A stretch of DNA of 64,000 nucleotides, taken from assembly GCA_034522495.1 (NCBI GenBank), contig JAXHLG010000002.1, positions 1,244,269 through 1,308,268 on the forward strand. The letters are read 5' to 3'. Numbering within the stretch: position 1 is the first letter of the stretch; every line of letters begins with the position of its first letter. This DNA is from JAXHLG01 sp034522495 (lineage in GTDB: Bacteria > Patescibacteriota > Minisyncoccia > Moranbacterales > DUUL01). Positions 8,743 through 17,861 of the stretch are shown piece by piece. The translations under genes were made by a program, and so were the position numbers. The notes under the pieces are model-generated. The model was not told where the DNA came from and did not search any database. It saw only the letters and a list, made by a program, of their open reading frames with translations.

Positions 8743-10094
8743 TAAATAGATTCCTTCTTTATCTTGTCCAGCTTTTTCTTCACATCGTCCACTACTTTTT
8801 TAAAATCGATCACTTCTTGGCTGCCGCTTTTCATGTCTTTAATGATAACCGTCTCATCAAGAGCCTCCCTCTGGCCTATTATAAGCACTATATTCACTCC
8901 CCGGCGATCAGCTCTCTTGAGCTGGGCTCTTAAATTGCCCTTTCCAAAGCTTTCCGCCACCGTAATCCCCGCCTTTTCCAAATCCTGAAAAATGCGCAAG
9001 CTTTTCATTTTTGCCATATCTCCCAATTGAGCCAGAAAAACTTTCGGCTTCGGCTGTTCATACCCCCGCACATCCTTGTCTTTCATCTCTTCCGCTATTC
9101 TGTCCATTCCGGCGGCAAAGCCTACAGCGGGAGTCTTTTTTCCTCCCAATTTTTCCACCAGGTAGTCATACCTTCCGCCGCCTCCCAGAGATCCTTTCCC
9201 TTCCTCATCCCCCTCCGGCCAAATCTCAAAAACGGTTTTGGTGTAATAATCCAGCCCGCGAACCAATTTGGGGTTGATTTCATAAGAAACCTTGATTTCA
9301 TCAAGACACTCCAATAGATAAGTAAAATGGTTTTTGCACTCTTTGCACAAATGGTCGATCGACTGGGGAGCTTGAGCCAGAACCTGGACGCATTTCTCCT
9401 CTTTGCAATCCAATATTCTCAAAGGATTGCTTCTAAGCCTTTTCTTGCAGTCCATGCAGAGAGACTGCTTTCTGTTTTTTAAGTAGGTTATCAATAATTC
9501 ATTGTAATTGGGGCGACATTCCCGACAGCCGATGCTGTTTAACTGCAAAGAGCATCTTCTTATTCCAATAGCGTTCAACAGTCTCAGGGATAGCTGAATA
9601 ATTTGAGCATCCAATATTGGGTCTTTCTCTCCGAGAGCTTCAAAGCCGAACTGATAAAATTCCCTGTAACGGCCTTTTTGGGGACGATCGTGCCTGTACA
9701 TGGATCCAATATAATAAAGTTTCACCGGTTTGACTCTGGTCCTCATTCCGTGCTGAATATAGGCTCTGACAACACTGGGGGTTCCTTCCGGACGCAGGCT
9801 TACATCATCTCCGCCTTGAGTTTTGAACTTGTACATTTCTTTTTCCACAATATCCGTATCGCTACCGGTAGTCCTTTCAAACAGCTCCCTGTACTCCACC
9901 AAGGGCGTGTCTATCCTGTGATAATTATAGTCATAAGCCACCTTGTCTACCATCTTCCTAATCTTGTTCCAATAGGGCTGATTTTCCGGCAATAAATCTC
10001 TCATTCCTCTTACGGAAGAAAATAAGGCTTTCTTTTCGCTCTTTTCGCTTTCCAGTTCCTCTTTTTTTTTCGGTTGGGATTTTTTTTCCGGCAT
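8742..10094 (-). CDS. hisS: Histidyl-tRNA synthetase
   Basis: Class II aminoacyl-tRNA synthetase charging tRNA-His. At 450 residues it is full length. Motif 2 appears as MYRHDRPQKGRYREFYQFG, the His-specific signature as GLDYYTKTVFE, motif 3 as GFAAGMDRI, and the anticodon-binding domain fills the last 100 residues. The middle has four Cys pairs (CRECR, CMDCK and others) in an inserted region that could bind zinc. About 28 Lys/Glu-rich residues precede the usual start at GMRDLLP. The gene's stop touches element D. Confidence 0.96.
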   Translation of the reverse strand: MPEKKSQPKKKEELESEKSEKKALFSSVRGMRDLLPENQPYWNKIRKMVDKVAYDYNYHRIDTPLVEYRELFERTTGSDTDIVEKEMYKFKTQGGDDVSLRPEGTPSVVRAYIQHGMRTRVKPVKLYYIGSMYRHDRPQKGRYREFYQFGFEALGEKDPILDAQIIQLSLRLLNAIGIRRCSLQLNSIGCRECRPNYNELLITYLKNRKQSLCMDCKKRLRSNPLRILDCKEEKCVQVLAQAPQSIDHLCKECKNHFTYLLECLDEIKVSYEINPKLVRGLDYYTKTVFEIWPEGDEEGKGSLGGGGRYDYLVEKLGGKKTPAVGFAAGMDRIAEEMKDKDVRGYEQPKPKVFLAQLGDMAKMKSLRIFQDLEKAGITVAESFGKGNLRAQLKRADRRGVNIVLIIGQREALDETVIIKDMKSGSQEVIDFKKVVDDVKKKLDKIKKESI

Positions 10095-10216
10095 AAATTT
10101 AAATAAAAATAATTAAAAGATCTTTAAGCTGAAAATATTTCAAAACCTGAACAAATGGCGCTGCGCAGCCGGCTTTTCACGTCCAAACTCCATTTCCTTT
10201 CTTAAACATCCAAAAT

Positions 10217-10870
10217 TTAAAAAACTTTGAAGTCGGTGAACGGCCAAGCCCTTAGGAAAACCTTGCCGATCACGTATTCCTTGGAGAGAGCTCCCCAGCG
10301 TCTGGAATCGCTGCTATGGCCTCGATTGTCTCCTAAAACCAAATACTCGTCGTCTTTCAAGTCATAAACACAGCTGCCGGAGCACTCCGTTTCCCCGAGC
10401 GCATCCTCAAGATATCGGGTTTCATCCAAAATTCCTCCGGTAGGGTTTTGCTTGTTATAGACAATCACATCACCGCCTTTGATTTCAATTTTTTCTCCGG
10501 GCAATCCTATGATTCTCTTTATAAAATACTCTTCCGGATTATCCGGATACCGAAAAACGGCCACTTCGCCCCTCTCGAATTCCTTGAAAGGAGTAACCGT
10601 AAAAAGCTCTTTTTCGCCAACAGCCACCTTGGTTTTTTTGTATCCGAACTCGTTAACTATCAAATATTCGCCGTCTTGAAAATTCGGCTCCATTGACTTG
10701 CCCTGAACAAAGAAAGGCTGGAACAAAAAGGTCCTGATGGGAATTATAATAACCAAGGATAAGATGATAATCTTGGCCAAATCAAAAACAAAAGAGAAGA
10801 ATCCGCCTTCGCTCTCTTTTCTGTTTTGATTTTTTTCATCATATTCTCGTTCTGGATATTCTTCTTCCAT
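10217..10870 (-). CDS. lepB: Signal peptidase I
   Basis: Membrane serine protease (S26) that removes signal peptides from exported proteins. One N-terminal membrane segment (about 31-50) follows a charged cytoplasmic tail. The catalytic Ser59 is in QGKSMEPNF, the Lys general base (118) in YFIKRIIGLPG, and the closing box is LGDNRGHSSDSR. Its 217 residues include an extended loop with a Cys pair. Element C copy 1 lies only about a dozen bases before the ATG, so its insertion replaced the natural leader; no Shine-Dalgarno is visible. Confidence 0.95.
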   Translation of the reverse strand: MEEEYPEREYDEKNQNRKESEGGFFSFVFDLAKIIILSLVIIIPIRTFLFQPFFVQGKSMEPNFQDGEYLIVNEFGYKKTKVAVGEKELFTVTPFKEFERGEVAVFRYPDNPEEYFIKRIIGLPGEKIEIKGGDVIVYNKQNPTGGILDETRYLEDALGETECSGSCVYDLKDDEYLVLGDNRGHSSDSRRWGALSKEYVIGKVFLRAWPFTDFKVF

Positions 10871-10882
10871 GGCAATAAATTA

Positions 10883-11005
10883 AGCTTCACGCATTTAGCA
10901 TCCCGCATAAATCTGCGCTTGCCCCGTTGCTGCGAAGTAGTTTTACGGGGTTGTAATCCGCGTGAAATCAGCGGGGTATAGGATTTTTTGAAATTCCTAT
11001 ACGAT
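10883..11005 (+). mobile_element. Element C copy 1, 6-bp TSD AAATTA
   Basis: A 123-bp element starting AGCTTC and ending ATACGAT, between direct repeats AAATTA (10877-10882 and 11006-11011). It has no clear terminal inverted repeats. The inside contains CCCCGTTGC...TACGGGG and a run of short imperfect hairpins. A copy of equal length is at 20695-20817, and a shortened one at 28443-28509. Confidence 0.65.
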
Positions 11006-11154
11006 AAATTAGTCCTTCTTTAAAAAATATACCTAAAAACGCTTGCAGGCGAGACTGACAAACAAGCAAACACCCCGGCCGGCAACTCCCGCCTTTAATA
11101 CATTCTAAACCAAAAAAAACTTCCAGTCAAAGCGACTTTCATATTAACATATTT

Positions 11155-11354
11155 AGGAATTACGCGATTACTCTCTGGCAATGCCGAGAGCAAAGCAAGG
11201 TTTGGTTTTATGCGCACTTGCCTTTCAGGCTTGTTAAGATATTTTTAATAGAAAACCCTTTTTGCTTCTAAAATATTTTTTCGATCGAATGCAAAAACCA
11301 AGCCTTGCTTTACTCTCTTTTTTTGGGCAATAAAGAGGCAAGCGCGTAATTCCT
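11155..11354 (+). mobile_element. Element A copy 1, TA-flanked palindromic element
   Basis: About 200 bp that starts AGGAATTACGCG and ends CGCGTAATTCCT. The outer 65 bp on each side form a long imperfect inverted repeat, including GAGCAAAGCAAGG against CCTTGCTTTACTC. Every complete copy is flanked by TA on both sides, as for Tc1/mariner or IS630-type target duplication. The short ORFs in it are not conserved genes. Confidence 0.8.
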
Positions 11355-11506
11355 AATATTAACATTTTAACATTAGTCACTGGCCAATGAGTTCCGGCAA
11401 CAAGGGACAAGCAGCAAGCAACTGATTTTTTCCTATTTGAAAATCCCGCAGTCATCCAGTCCTCTAATATTCACTCTTTTTTAACAATGAAACAATTTAT
11501 TCGAAA

Positions 11507-12073
11507 TTAAAATCCTTCTTTGCCGGCGATTTTTCTCAACTGATTTTCCAGTTCCCATTTTGTCCCTTCGTTGATAACCGTGTGATCGGCAATTGCTATT
11601 GGACCGCCTTTGCGGGTATTTTCAATCTCGCTCCAATCTCTTTCGGTGAATTCTTTCTTGTCCTTCATAGGGCGGTGATCTCTTTTCAGCAGCCTCTGAT
11701 ACCTAGTCTCCGGGGAAGCGTTGATGGCGATATTGATAAATCTATCCCCGTATTTTTTCTTTAGTATTTTATATTCTTCCCAGCTGTAAAGGCTTTCCAC
11801 TAAAACTATGTCCGTCTCTTTTAAATATTCTTCGATTTTAGGGAGAGAAAGCTCGGCGTAAGCTCCCATTCCATGCTTCTTTCTCAAGTCCTCTCTTACA
11901 ATCCTTTCGTTATCATAATTAAGCCGCATACCGCGTCTTTCCAATTCCTCGAAAGTTATTTCCCCAAAATACACCTTGGGCAAATAATAATTTTTTTGCA
12001 GAAAATTTATAGCTTCCGATTTGCCGGCGCCTGCCATGCCGACAATAGCAACCACTCTCTTATTGATACCCAT
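11507..12073 (-). CDS. P-loop nucleotide kinase-like protein
   Basis: A 188-residue P-loop protein. The Walker A motif GMAGAGKS lies at 12-19, an LVESLYS strand-end follows near residue 96, and the Arg-rich lid segment RYQRLLKRDHRP is near 128. This layout fits the dephospho-CoA kinase and adenylate kinase superfamily, but the substrate cannot be read from the sequence. It lies 20 bp downstream of murD in the same direction, so the two are probably cotranscribed. Confidence 0.75.
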   Translation of the reverse strand: MGINKRVVAIVGMAGAGKSEAINFLQKNYYLPKVYFGEITFEELERRGMRLNYDNERIVREDLRKKHGMGAYAELSLPKIEEYLKETDIVLVESLYSWEEYKILKKKYGDRFINIAINASPETRYQRLLKRDHRPMKDKKEFTERDWSEIENTRKGGPIAIADHTVINEGTKWELENQLRKIAGKEGF

Positions 12074-12093
12074 AAGAGTTTCAAAGTTAATTT

Positions 12094-13488
12094 TTATTGT
12101 AATTTTTTAACTAATTCTTTATATTGCCTCCCTCTGTCGAACTCATTTTCAAACATCCCGAAACTGGCAAACCCCGGCGACAATAAAACCACTTCCCCTG
12201 CGCGAGCATTTTGCGAGGCCCGGCTTAAAGCCTCCTCAAGATTATCAAAAACTCCGCTTACCTTCTCTTCTCCGGCAAATTCTTCGATTTCTTTCTTGAA
12301 ATTATCCGTAGCGGAACCCTCTAGCAGATAAACTTTTTTAACATATTTGGAATTGGCGATTTTTTTAGCCAAGTTGCGGCTGTTGAGCTTTTTGCTCGAG
12401 CCTCCGGCGATCAAGTGGATCGGTTTTAAAAAAGAGTTTATCCCGGCCATAGAGGCTTCGGGAGTAGTAGCCGTGGTATCGTTGTAATAATAAACGCCGT
12501 TAAATTCCCTGGCCAGCTCCAGGCGGTGGGCAACACCGCCGAAAGTTTTCACCGTTTTTTTGATAATTTCTCGATCAATTCCGGCTAAAAGCGCAACTCC
12601 TATAGCGGCCAAGGCATTGTGAATATTATGAGAACCTCTCAAGCCGATCTCTTTAACATCCATAATTTCCGTCTCTTCGCCATCTTTTTTGAAAAACACT
12701 TTGCCGCTTTTTATAGAAATCAGGTTTTCCTTTTTTTCTTCCGAAATGGAAAAGTAATATTTCTGAGAAGCGGCGTCCCGGCTCATTTCTTGGGTATAGT
12801 CATTGTCCAGATTAAATACGGAGTAATCTTTGGGGGATTGGTGAAGATATATTTGCCTCTTGTCTTCAATGTACTCTTCCATGGAGGCGTAGTGGTTCAG
12901 ATGATCCGGATATATATTGGTTACAACCGCATATTTGGGGCTTCGGGCAATTTTTTTGAGTCCGGCCAGTCTCCAAGAAGAAAGTTCAAAAACCACAAAA
13001 GTGTTTTTGTCTATTTCCTTCAATTTATCCATCACCGATTCTTGCCCTATCCCCGCTTTGGAAACTTTTAATCCGGCTTTTTGAAAAATTTCCGCTATCA
13101 GCGAAGCGGTAGTGGTTTTTCCCTTAGTGCCTGTTACTCCGATTATTTTATTGCTTTTGCACTGCTGCATAAACAAGCTGGAGTCCATCTCGATAGGAAT
13201 GTTGTTTTTAACGGCCAACTGAATGTATTTGTTTCTCCAAGGAACGGCGGGGTTTTTAATAACCAAATCGGTTTGCTTAAAATCTTCCGGGCGATGCTGG
13301 CCGGTAATAATTTCCAGGTTTTTGAGGTTTTTCAATTTTTCGATGGTAAGCTCGAGATTTTCTCTTTTCTTGATGTCGGTGGCCACTACCCTGGCGCCTT
13401 GGCCGGCCAGCCAGCGAATCATCTCCAAAGATCCCCCGTGCGTTCCGATCCCCATAACCGTTACCTTTTTTCCTTTTAAATCAAGCAA
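12094..13488 (-). CDS. murD: UDP-N-acetylmuramoylalanine--D-glutamate ligase
   Basis: Cytoplasmic Mur ligase that adds D-glutamate to UDP-MurNAc-L-Ala in peptidoglycan synthesis. Its 464 residues have the three-domain layout: an N-terminal Rossmann part with VMGIGTHGGS, the ATP loop GVTGTKGKTT (about 117-126), and the C-terminal ligase domain with HRLE and LLSPGFASFG. With mreB, ftsK and acpP it shows a walled cell. No other mur gene is in the window. Confidence 0.93.
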   Translation of the reverse strand: MLDLKGKKVTVMGIGTHGGSLEMIRWLAGQGARVVATDIKKRENLELTIEKLKNLKNLEIITGQHRPEDFKQTDLVIKNPAVPWRNKYIQLAVKNNIPIEMDSSLFMQQCKSNKIIGVTGTKGKTTTASLIAEIFQKAGLKVSKAGIGQESVMDKLKEIDKNTFVVFELSSWRLAGLKKIARSPKYAVVTNIYPDHLNHYASMEEYIEDKRQIYLHQSPKDYSVFNLDNDYTQEMSRDAASQKYYFSISEEKKENLISIKSGKVFFKKDGEETEIMDVKEIGLRGSHNIHNALAAIGVALLAGIDREIIKKTVKTFGGVAHRLELAREFNGVYYYNDTTATTPEASMAGINSFLKPIHLIAGGSSKKLNSRNLAKKIANSKYVKKVYLLEGSATDNFKKEIEEFAGEEKVSGVFDNLEEALSRASQNARAGEVVLLSPGFASFGMFENEFDRGRQYKELVKKLQ

Positions 13489-13523
13489 AATATCGTGTTA
13501 ACATTTTAACATTGGAGTTCACT

Positions 13524-14516
13524 CTATTGCATTTTTAAAGCCAAGTCTATCACTCGGGCGGAATAGCCCCATTCGTTGTCGTACCAGCCTACCGCTTTAA
13601 CCAAATTGCCTCCCGTTACTTTGGTTAAATCTGTTTGCACAATTACCGAATAATAGCTTCCTAAAATATCATGGGAAACCAGCGGTTCATCGCTTGTTTT
13701 AAGTATATCCTTCAAAGATCCCTCTTCAGCTTCTCGGAAAGCTTTGTTGATTTCTTCTTCTTTCGCGTCTTCTTTAAGCACTGCTACAATATCGCTGACC
13801 GAGCCGGCCAGAGTGGGAACTCTGTAGGCCATTCCGTCAAAAATACCATCCAGCTGGGGGAGTGTCAAAGCTGAAGCCAAAGCCGCTCCCGTGGAAGTGG
13901 GAACAACATTATAGGCCGCCGCCCTGCCTCTTCGGAAATCTTTCTTGGAAGGCCCGTCAACGATTGACTGGCTGGAAGTGTAGCTGTGAATAGTCGACAT
14001 AAGCGATTTCTCGATGCCGAATTTCTCATCCAGCACTTTCATCATGGGAGCAATACAGTTGGTGGTGCAGGAAGCGTTGGAAATTATTTTATCCTCCTCC
14101 TTGATGTCTTCCTCATTCACTCCCAGCACTATCGTTTTGATGCTTTCATCTTTGGCCGGAGCTGTAATAATCACTCTCCCGGCGCCTGCCTCCAAATGCT
14201 TGCCGGCGCTTTCCCTGTCTCTGAAAACTCCGGTAGATTCTACCACCATATCAATCTCCAGCTCGCCCCAAGGCAAATTTGCCGGATCTTTTTCGCTGAA
14301 GCATTTGATTTCTTTCCCTCCGACAATCAGGTTTCCGTCTTTTACCTGAACATCTTTTTGATAAACTCCATAGACCGTATCATATTTAAGCAAATAAGCC
14401 AAATTTTCCAAGTCGGCCAAATCGTTTATCGCCACTGCTTCCACCTCCGGGTGGTCCATAGCAATTTTAAACACCGGCCTGCCGATCCGGCCGAAACCAT
14501 TAATCGCAATTTTCAT
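13524..14516 (-). CDS. gap: Glyceraldehyde-3-phosphate dehydrogenase, type I
   Basis: Glycolytic enzyme that oxidises glyceraldehyde-3-phosphate with phosphate to 1,3-bisphosphoglycerate. Its 330 residues include the dinucleotide fold INGFGRIGR at 5-13 and the catalytic Cys150 in SNASCTTNC. The conserved segment TGAALASALTLPQLDG and the end WYDNEWGYSARV are also present. NDLAD at 31-35 favours NAD over NADP. The gene stands alone; pgk and tpi are not adjacent. Confidence 0.96.
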   Translation of the reverse strand: MKIAINGFGRIGRPVFKIAMDHPEVEAVAINDLADLENLAYLLKYDTVYGVYQKDVQVKDGNLIVGGKEIKCFSEKDPANLPWGELEIDMVVESTGVFRDRESAGKHLEAGAGRVIITAPAKDESIKTIVLGVNEEDIKEEDKIISNASCTTNCIAPMMKVLDEKFGIEKSLMSTIHSYTSSQSIVDGPSKKDFRRGRAAAYNVVPTSTGAALASALTLPQLDGIFDGMAYRVPTLAGSVSDIVAVLKEDAKEEEINKAFREAEEGSLKDILKTSDEPLVSHDILGSYYSVIVQTDLTKVTGGNLVKAVGWYDNEWGYSARVIDLALKMQ

Positions 14517-14738
14517 AGTTTTGTGTTAAGTATTATGATTAATATAAATTAAAAGTCAAAGGTTAAAGGTCAAAGGTCAAAACCACAACTTAAAACTTAA
14601 AACTAATTCAAAAATAGCAGTCTCAATTGGAATAAGGCAACAACTCTTAATTAGGAGAGTGGGCTTCAAGTATGTTTTAACTTTACGTTTTCATATTTGG
14701 CTTTGCATTTTGAGTTTTGAGTTTTGCGTTTAGCAACG

Positions 14739-16724
14739 CTACACATCCAAATTCTGCACGCTGCCGGCGTGGGCTTGGATGAATTTCTTTCTCGGCGCCA
14801 CATCGTCGCCCATCAAAACATTGAACATCTCGTCCGCCTTCTGGGCATCTTCAATGGCAACCTGATACATCACCCTGCCTTCCGGATCCATAGTGGTCTT
14901 CCATAAAAGATCCGGGTTCATTTCTCCCAGGCCTTTGTATCTCTGAAGACTGATGCCCGTTGCTTTTTGAAACTCTGAGCTTTCCTCATCCAGTCCTTCC
15001 GCTTTTTTCTGCTCAGCTTTTTCTCCAGCCATTTTCTTGATAATTTCTTCCTTCCCGGCTTCGTTGTAAGCGTATTGAATTTCTTTTCCTTTTTTGATGG
15101 CATAAAGAGGCGGCTGGGCAATGTAGATATGTCCTTTTTTAACCAAATCCTCAAAGTGCCGGTAAAACAAAGTAAGCAAAAGAGTTCTTATGTGAGAGCC
15201 GTCCACATCGGCATCCGTCATAATTATAATCCTGTTGTACCGCAGTTTTTCCAAATTCATCTCATCTCCGATGCCTATTCCCAAGGCAATAACAATTGAT
15301 TTGATTTCCTGGGAGGAAAGCATCCTGTCCAGCCTGGCCCTTTCCACATTGAGAATTTTTCCCCGCAAAGGCAAAATGGCCTGAAATTGCCTGTCCCTGC
15401 CCTGTTTAGCGCTTCCGCCGGCCGAATCCCCCTCAACGATAAATAATTCCGTTTTGGAGGCATCCCGGGAGGAGCAGTCCGCCAGTTTTCCGGGGAGAGT
15501 CATCCCCTCCAATGCTCCCTTTCTAACCACGGCTTCTTTGGCGGCTTTGGCGGCCAGCCGAGCCTTGGCTGAAAGCATGCAACGATTAAGGATAGCTTTG
15601 GCGTCTTGAGGATAATCATCAAAAAAATCGGATAGCGCTTCTCCCAACACCGAATTTACCGCCGTTCTGGCTTCTGAGTTGCCCAGTTTGGTTTTGGTCT
15701 GGCCTTCAAATTGAGGATCTCCCAATTTAACCGATATTACAGCGGTCAAACCCTCTTTAACATCGTCGGCGGTGAAGTTGCCGTCTTTCTCCTTGAGAAA
15801 CCCCTGCTTTTTGGCATAATCGTTTATCACCCTGGTCAAAGCCGTCCGAAAACCGGTTTCGTGCATACCTCCTTCGGTGGTGTTGATATTGTTGGCAAAA
15901 GAAATAATCTTATCTTTCATGGACGTGTGATACTGCAGAGCCGTCTCAATCAAAATGCCTTGAGATTCCTTTTCAATATAAAACACGTTCTCATTGACTA
16001 GCTCCTTGCCTTTGGTGAGATATTTTACATAAGACTTGATGCCGCCGTCAAAGCAGAATCCAACCTTCTTATACATCTCCGGCTTTTCAAATCTTTTATC
16101 GATCAGCTTCAAATGAACTCCCTTGGTTAGATAGGCCTGCTTCCTAAGATAGTCGGCGACAGAGCCGCTGTTCCACCCTATTTCTTGAAATATCTCGGGG
16201 TCCGGCTGAAACTCAATAGTGGTTCCCGTTCTGTTAGTTTCTCCGATTGATTTTACTTTGGCTTTGGCTTTGCCTCTGGAGTATTCTTGGACCCAGATTT
16301 TGCCCTTTTGACGGACCTCTGCTTTGGTCCAAGAGCTCAAGGCGTTCACCACCGAGATTCCCACTCCGTGCAGCCCTCCGGAAACTTTGTAGCCTCCGCC
16401 TCCAAATTTTCCTCCGGCGTGCAATTTTGTCATCACCGTTTCCAAGGTGGAAATCTTGGTTTGGGGATGTTTTTCCACCGGAATGCCCCTGCCGTTATCC
16501 ATCACGGCAATCCGGTTTTCCGGCAATATTTGAACTTCTATATAGTCTCCGTTGCCGGCCATGGCCTCATCAATGGAATTGGAAACCACTTCCCATATCA
16601 AATGGTGCAAACCTTCTTTGGAAGTTCCTCCAATATACATCCCGGGCCTTTTCCTGACCGGCTCCAATCCCTCCAAAACTTGAATCGAACTGGCTGAATA
16701 ATCCTCCTGATTTTTCTTAGGCAT
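14739..16724 (-). CDS. gyrB: DNA gyrase subunit B
   Basis: ATPase subunit of the type IIA topoisomerase that introduces negative supercoils. Its 661 residues contain the GHKL ATP site (NSIDEAMAG, DNGRGIP, GGLHGVGISVVNALS) and the transducer. The TOPRIM domain follows with EGDSAGGSAKQGRDRQFQA and TDADVDGSHIRTLLLTLFYR, and the C-terminal GyrA-contact part has QRYKGLGEMNP. Without gyrA alongside, parE cannot be fully excluded, but length and motifs suit gyrB. Confidence 0.92.
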   Translation of the reverse strand: MPKKNQEDYSASSIQVLEGLEPVRKRPGMYIGGTSKEGLHHLIWEVVSNSIDEAMAGNGDYIEVQILPENRIAVMDNGRGIPVEKHPQTKISTLETVMTKLHAGGKFGGGGYKVSGGLHGVGISVVNALSSWTKAEVRQKGKIWVQEYSRGKAKAKVKSIGETNRTGTTIEFQPDPEIFQEIGWNSGSVADYLRKQAYLTKGVHLKLIDKRFEKPEMYKKVGFCFDGGIKSYVKYLTKGKELVNENVFYIEKESQGILIETALQYHTSMKDKIISFANNINTTEGGMHETGFRTALTRVINDYAKKQGFLKEKDGNFTADDVKEGLTAVISVKLGDPQFEGQTKTKLGNSEARTAVNSVLGEALSDFFDDYPQDAKAILNRCMLSAKARLAAKAAKEAVVRKGALEGMTLPGKLADCSSRDASKTELFIVEGDSAGGSAKQGRDRQFQAILPLRGKILNVERARLDRMLSSQEIKSIVIALGIGIGDEMNLEKLRYNRIIIMTDADVDGSHIRTLLLTLFYRHFEDLVKKGHIYIAQPPLYAIKKGKEIQYAYNEAGKEEIIKKMAGEKAEQKKAEGLDEESSEFQKATGISLQRYKGLGEMNPDLLWKTTMDPEGRVMYQVAIEDAQKADEMFNVLMGDDVAPRKKFIQAHAGSVQNLDV

Positions 16725-16848
16725 ATTTGTTTATGTATTATGGATTATGAATTATGTATAATGCAGAATGTATTATGGATTGTGTATTATGGATTATGGT
16801 TTTTTCCAATCGAAAGACGTTGTTAAATTCATGATACATAATACATTT

Positions 16849-17216
16849 AGGAATTACGCGATTACTCTCCGGCAATACCGAGAGCAAAGCAAGGCTTGGT
16901 TTTATGCGCACTTGCCTTTCAGGCTTGTTTAAGGGGACTGTTTCCAAGCACCGTTTTTACTGCAATCCCACCTTTTTTGCTAAATTTTCCAAAAATTTTT
17001 TTGCCTTAGCTAAGGCTAAAGCTGCAAAAATTGTTTGAAAAATTTATCTAAAAAATGATAAATTTCGTACTAAAACGGTGTTTGGAAAAAGTCCCTTAAG
17101 ATATTTTTAATAGAAAACCCTTTTTGCTTCTAAAATATTTTTTCGATCGAATGCAAAAACCAAACCTTGCTTTGCTCTCTTTTTTTAGGCAATAAAGAGG
17201 CAAGCGTGTAATTCCT
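16849..17216 (+). mobile_element. Element A copy 2, interrupted by element B
   Basis: Same ends as the other A copies (AGGAATTACGCG ... AATTCCT, TA at both sides). It is split at the internal TTAAG by a 162-bp B element. Removing B and one TTAAG restores the usual A sequence apart from one extra T. This copy lies upstream of gyrB on the far side of its start. Confidence 0.82.
16934..17095 (-). mobile_element. Element B copy 1, nested in A, 5-bp TSD TTAAG
   Basis: A 162-bp element with about 25-bp inverted ends (GGGACTGTTTCCAAGCACCG against the complement of CGGTGTTTGGAAAAAGTCCC). It lies between direct repeats TTAAG at 16929-16933 and 17096-17100. The inside is AT-rich around CCTTAGCTAAGGC. 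Copy 2 is at 46906-47072 in the other orientation. No ORF. Confidence 0.82.
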
Positions 17217-17239
17217 AACATTATTCATAATACATGCTA

Positions 17240-17635
17240 TCACTTTGCCAAAAAATACAGTTCCAGCATCATAACGGCGCCGACAACCAGCAAGCCATCC
17301 CACCAGGTTAGGATCCGAAAGCTTTGCATCACCAGCAGGGCTGTAGTCAAAACGCTCAGCAAAAACCCCTGCCTGAGAGAAATTCCCGCCAAAATATGCA
17401 AATCCTTTTTACGCAAATCCTGACTGCCCCATCTCCTTACCCAAAAAAGAAATAAGGAGAAACCGGAAAATAAAGCCAAAAAAAGACTGGCCTCCAACAA
17501 AGCCACATTGGAAACAATTACCTTTTCCGTATTTTGCTGTTGATAGGGGGATAGAAAATAAACGGCCAGCAACAAGCCCGCAAAGGAAAATAGCGCCAGC
17601 AATCTCATCCCCCACAAAAAGTATTTATAGGACAT
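17240..17635 (-). CDS. Small membrane protein, unknown
   Basis: A 131-residue protein with four predicted membrane segments, the first preceded by a short start MSYKYFLWGMRLLAL. No family is recognised. The start sits about 220 bp past the MscS gene's end on the same strand and its end runs into the tail of element A copy 2. Confidence 0.55.
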   Translation of the reverse strand: MSYKYFLWGMRLLALFSFAGLLLAVYFLSPYQQQNTEKVIVSNVALLEASLFLALFSGFSLFLFWVRRWGSQDLRKKDLHILAGISLRQGFLLSVLTTALLVMQSFRILTWWDGLLVVGAVMMLELYFLAK

Positions 17636-17861
17636 TTTTTAACTTTTTTATTTTAACTTAGTTTATCCACTGAATCAAGAGATTCGAAAGCATGTGATTC
17701 GAAGGCATGTCATCATCCCGATAACTGGTTCTGCGCTCTAATGTTTTTAAATTATTCGATCTTCAAAAATTGTATCATGAAGCAAGTATTATGTATCATG
17801 CTATTAATTATCAGCCTCTCTCGCTATACATACTTCATAATACATACTTCATAATACATCA

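Noticed and set aside
8740..8748. Element D creating the hisS stop codon
   Set aside because: Removing D and one TAAATA still leaves TAG in frame, so the insertion was neutral.
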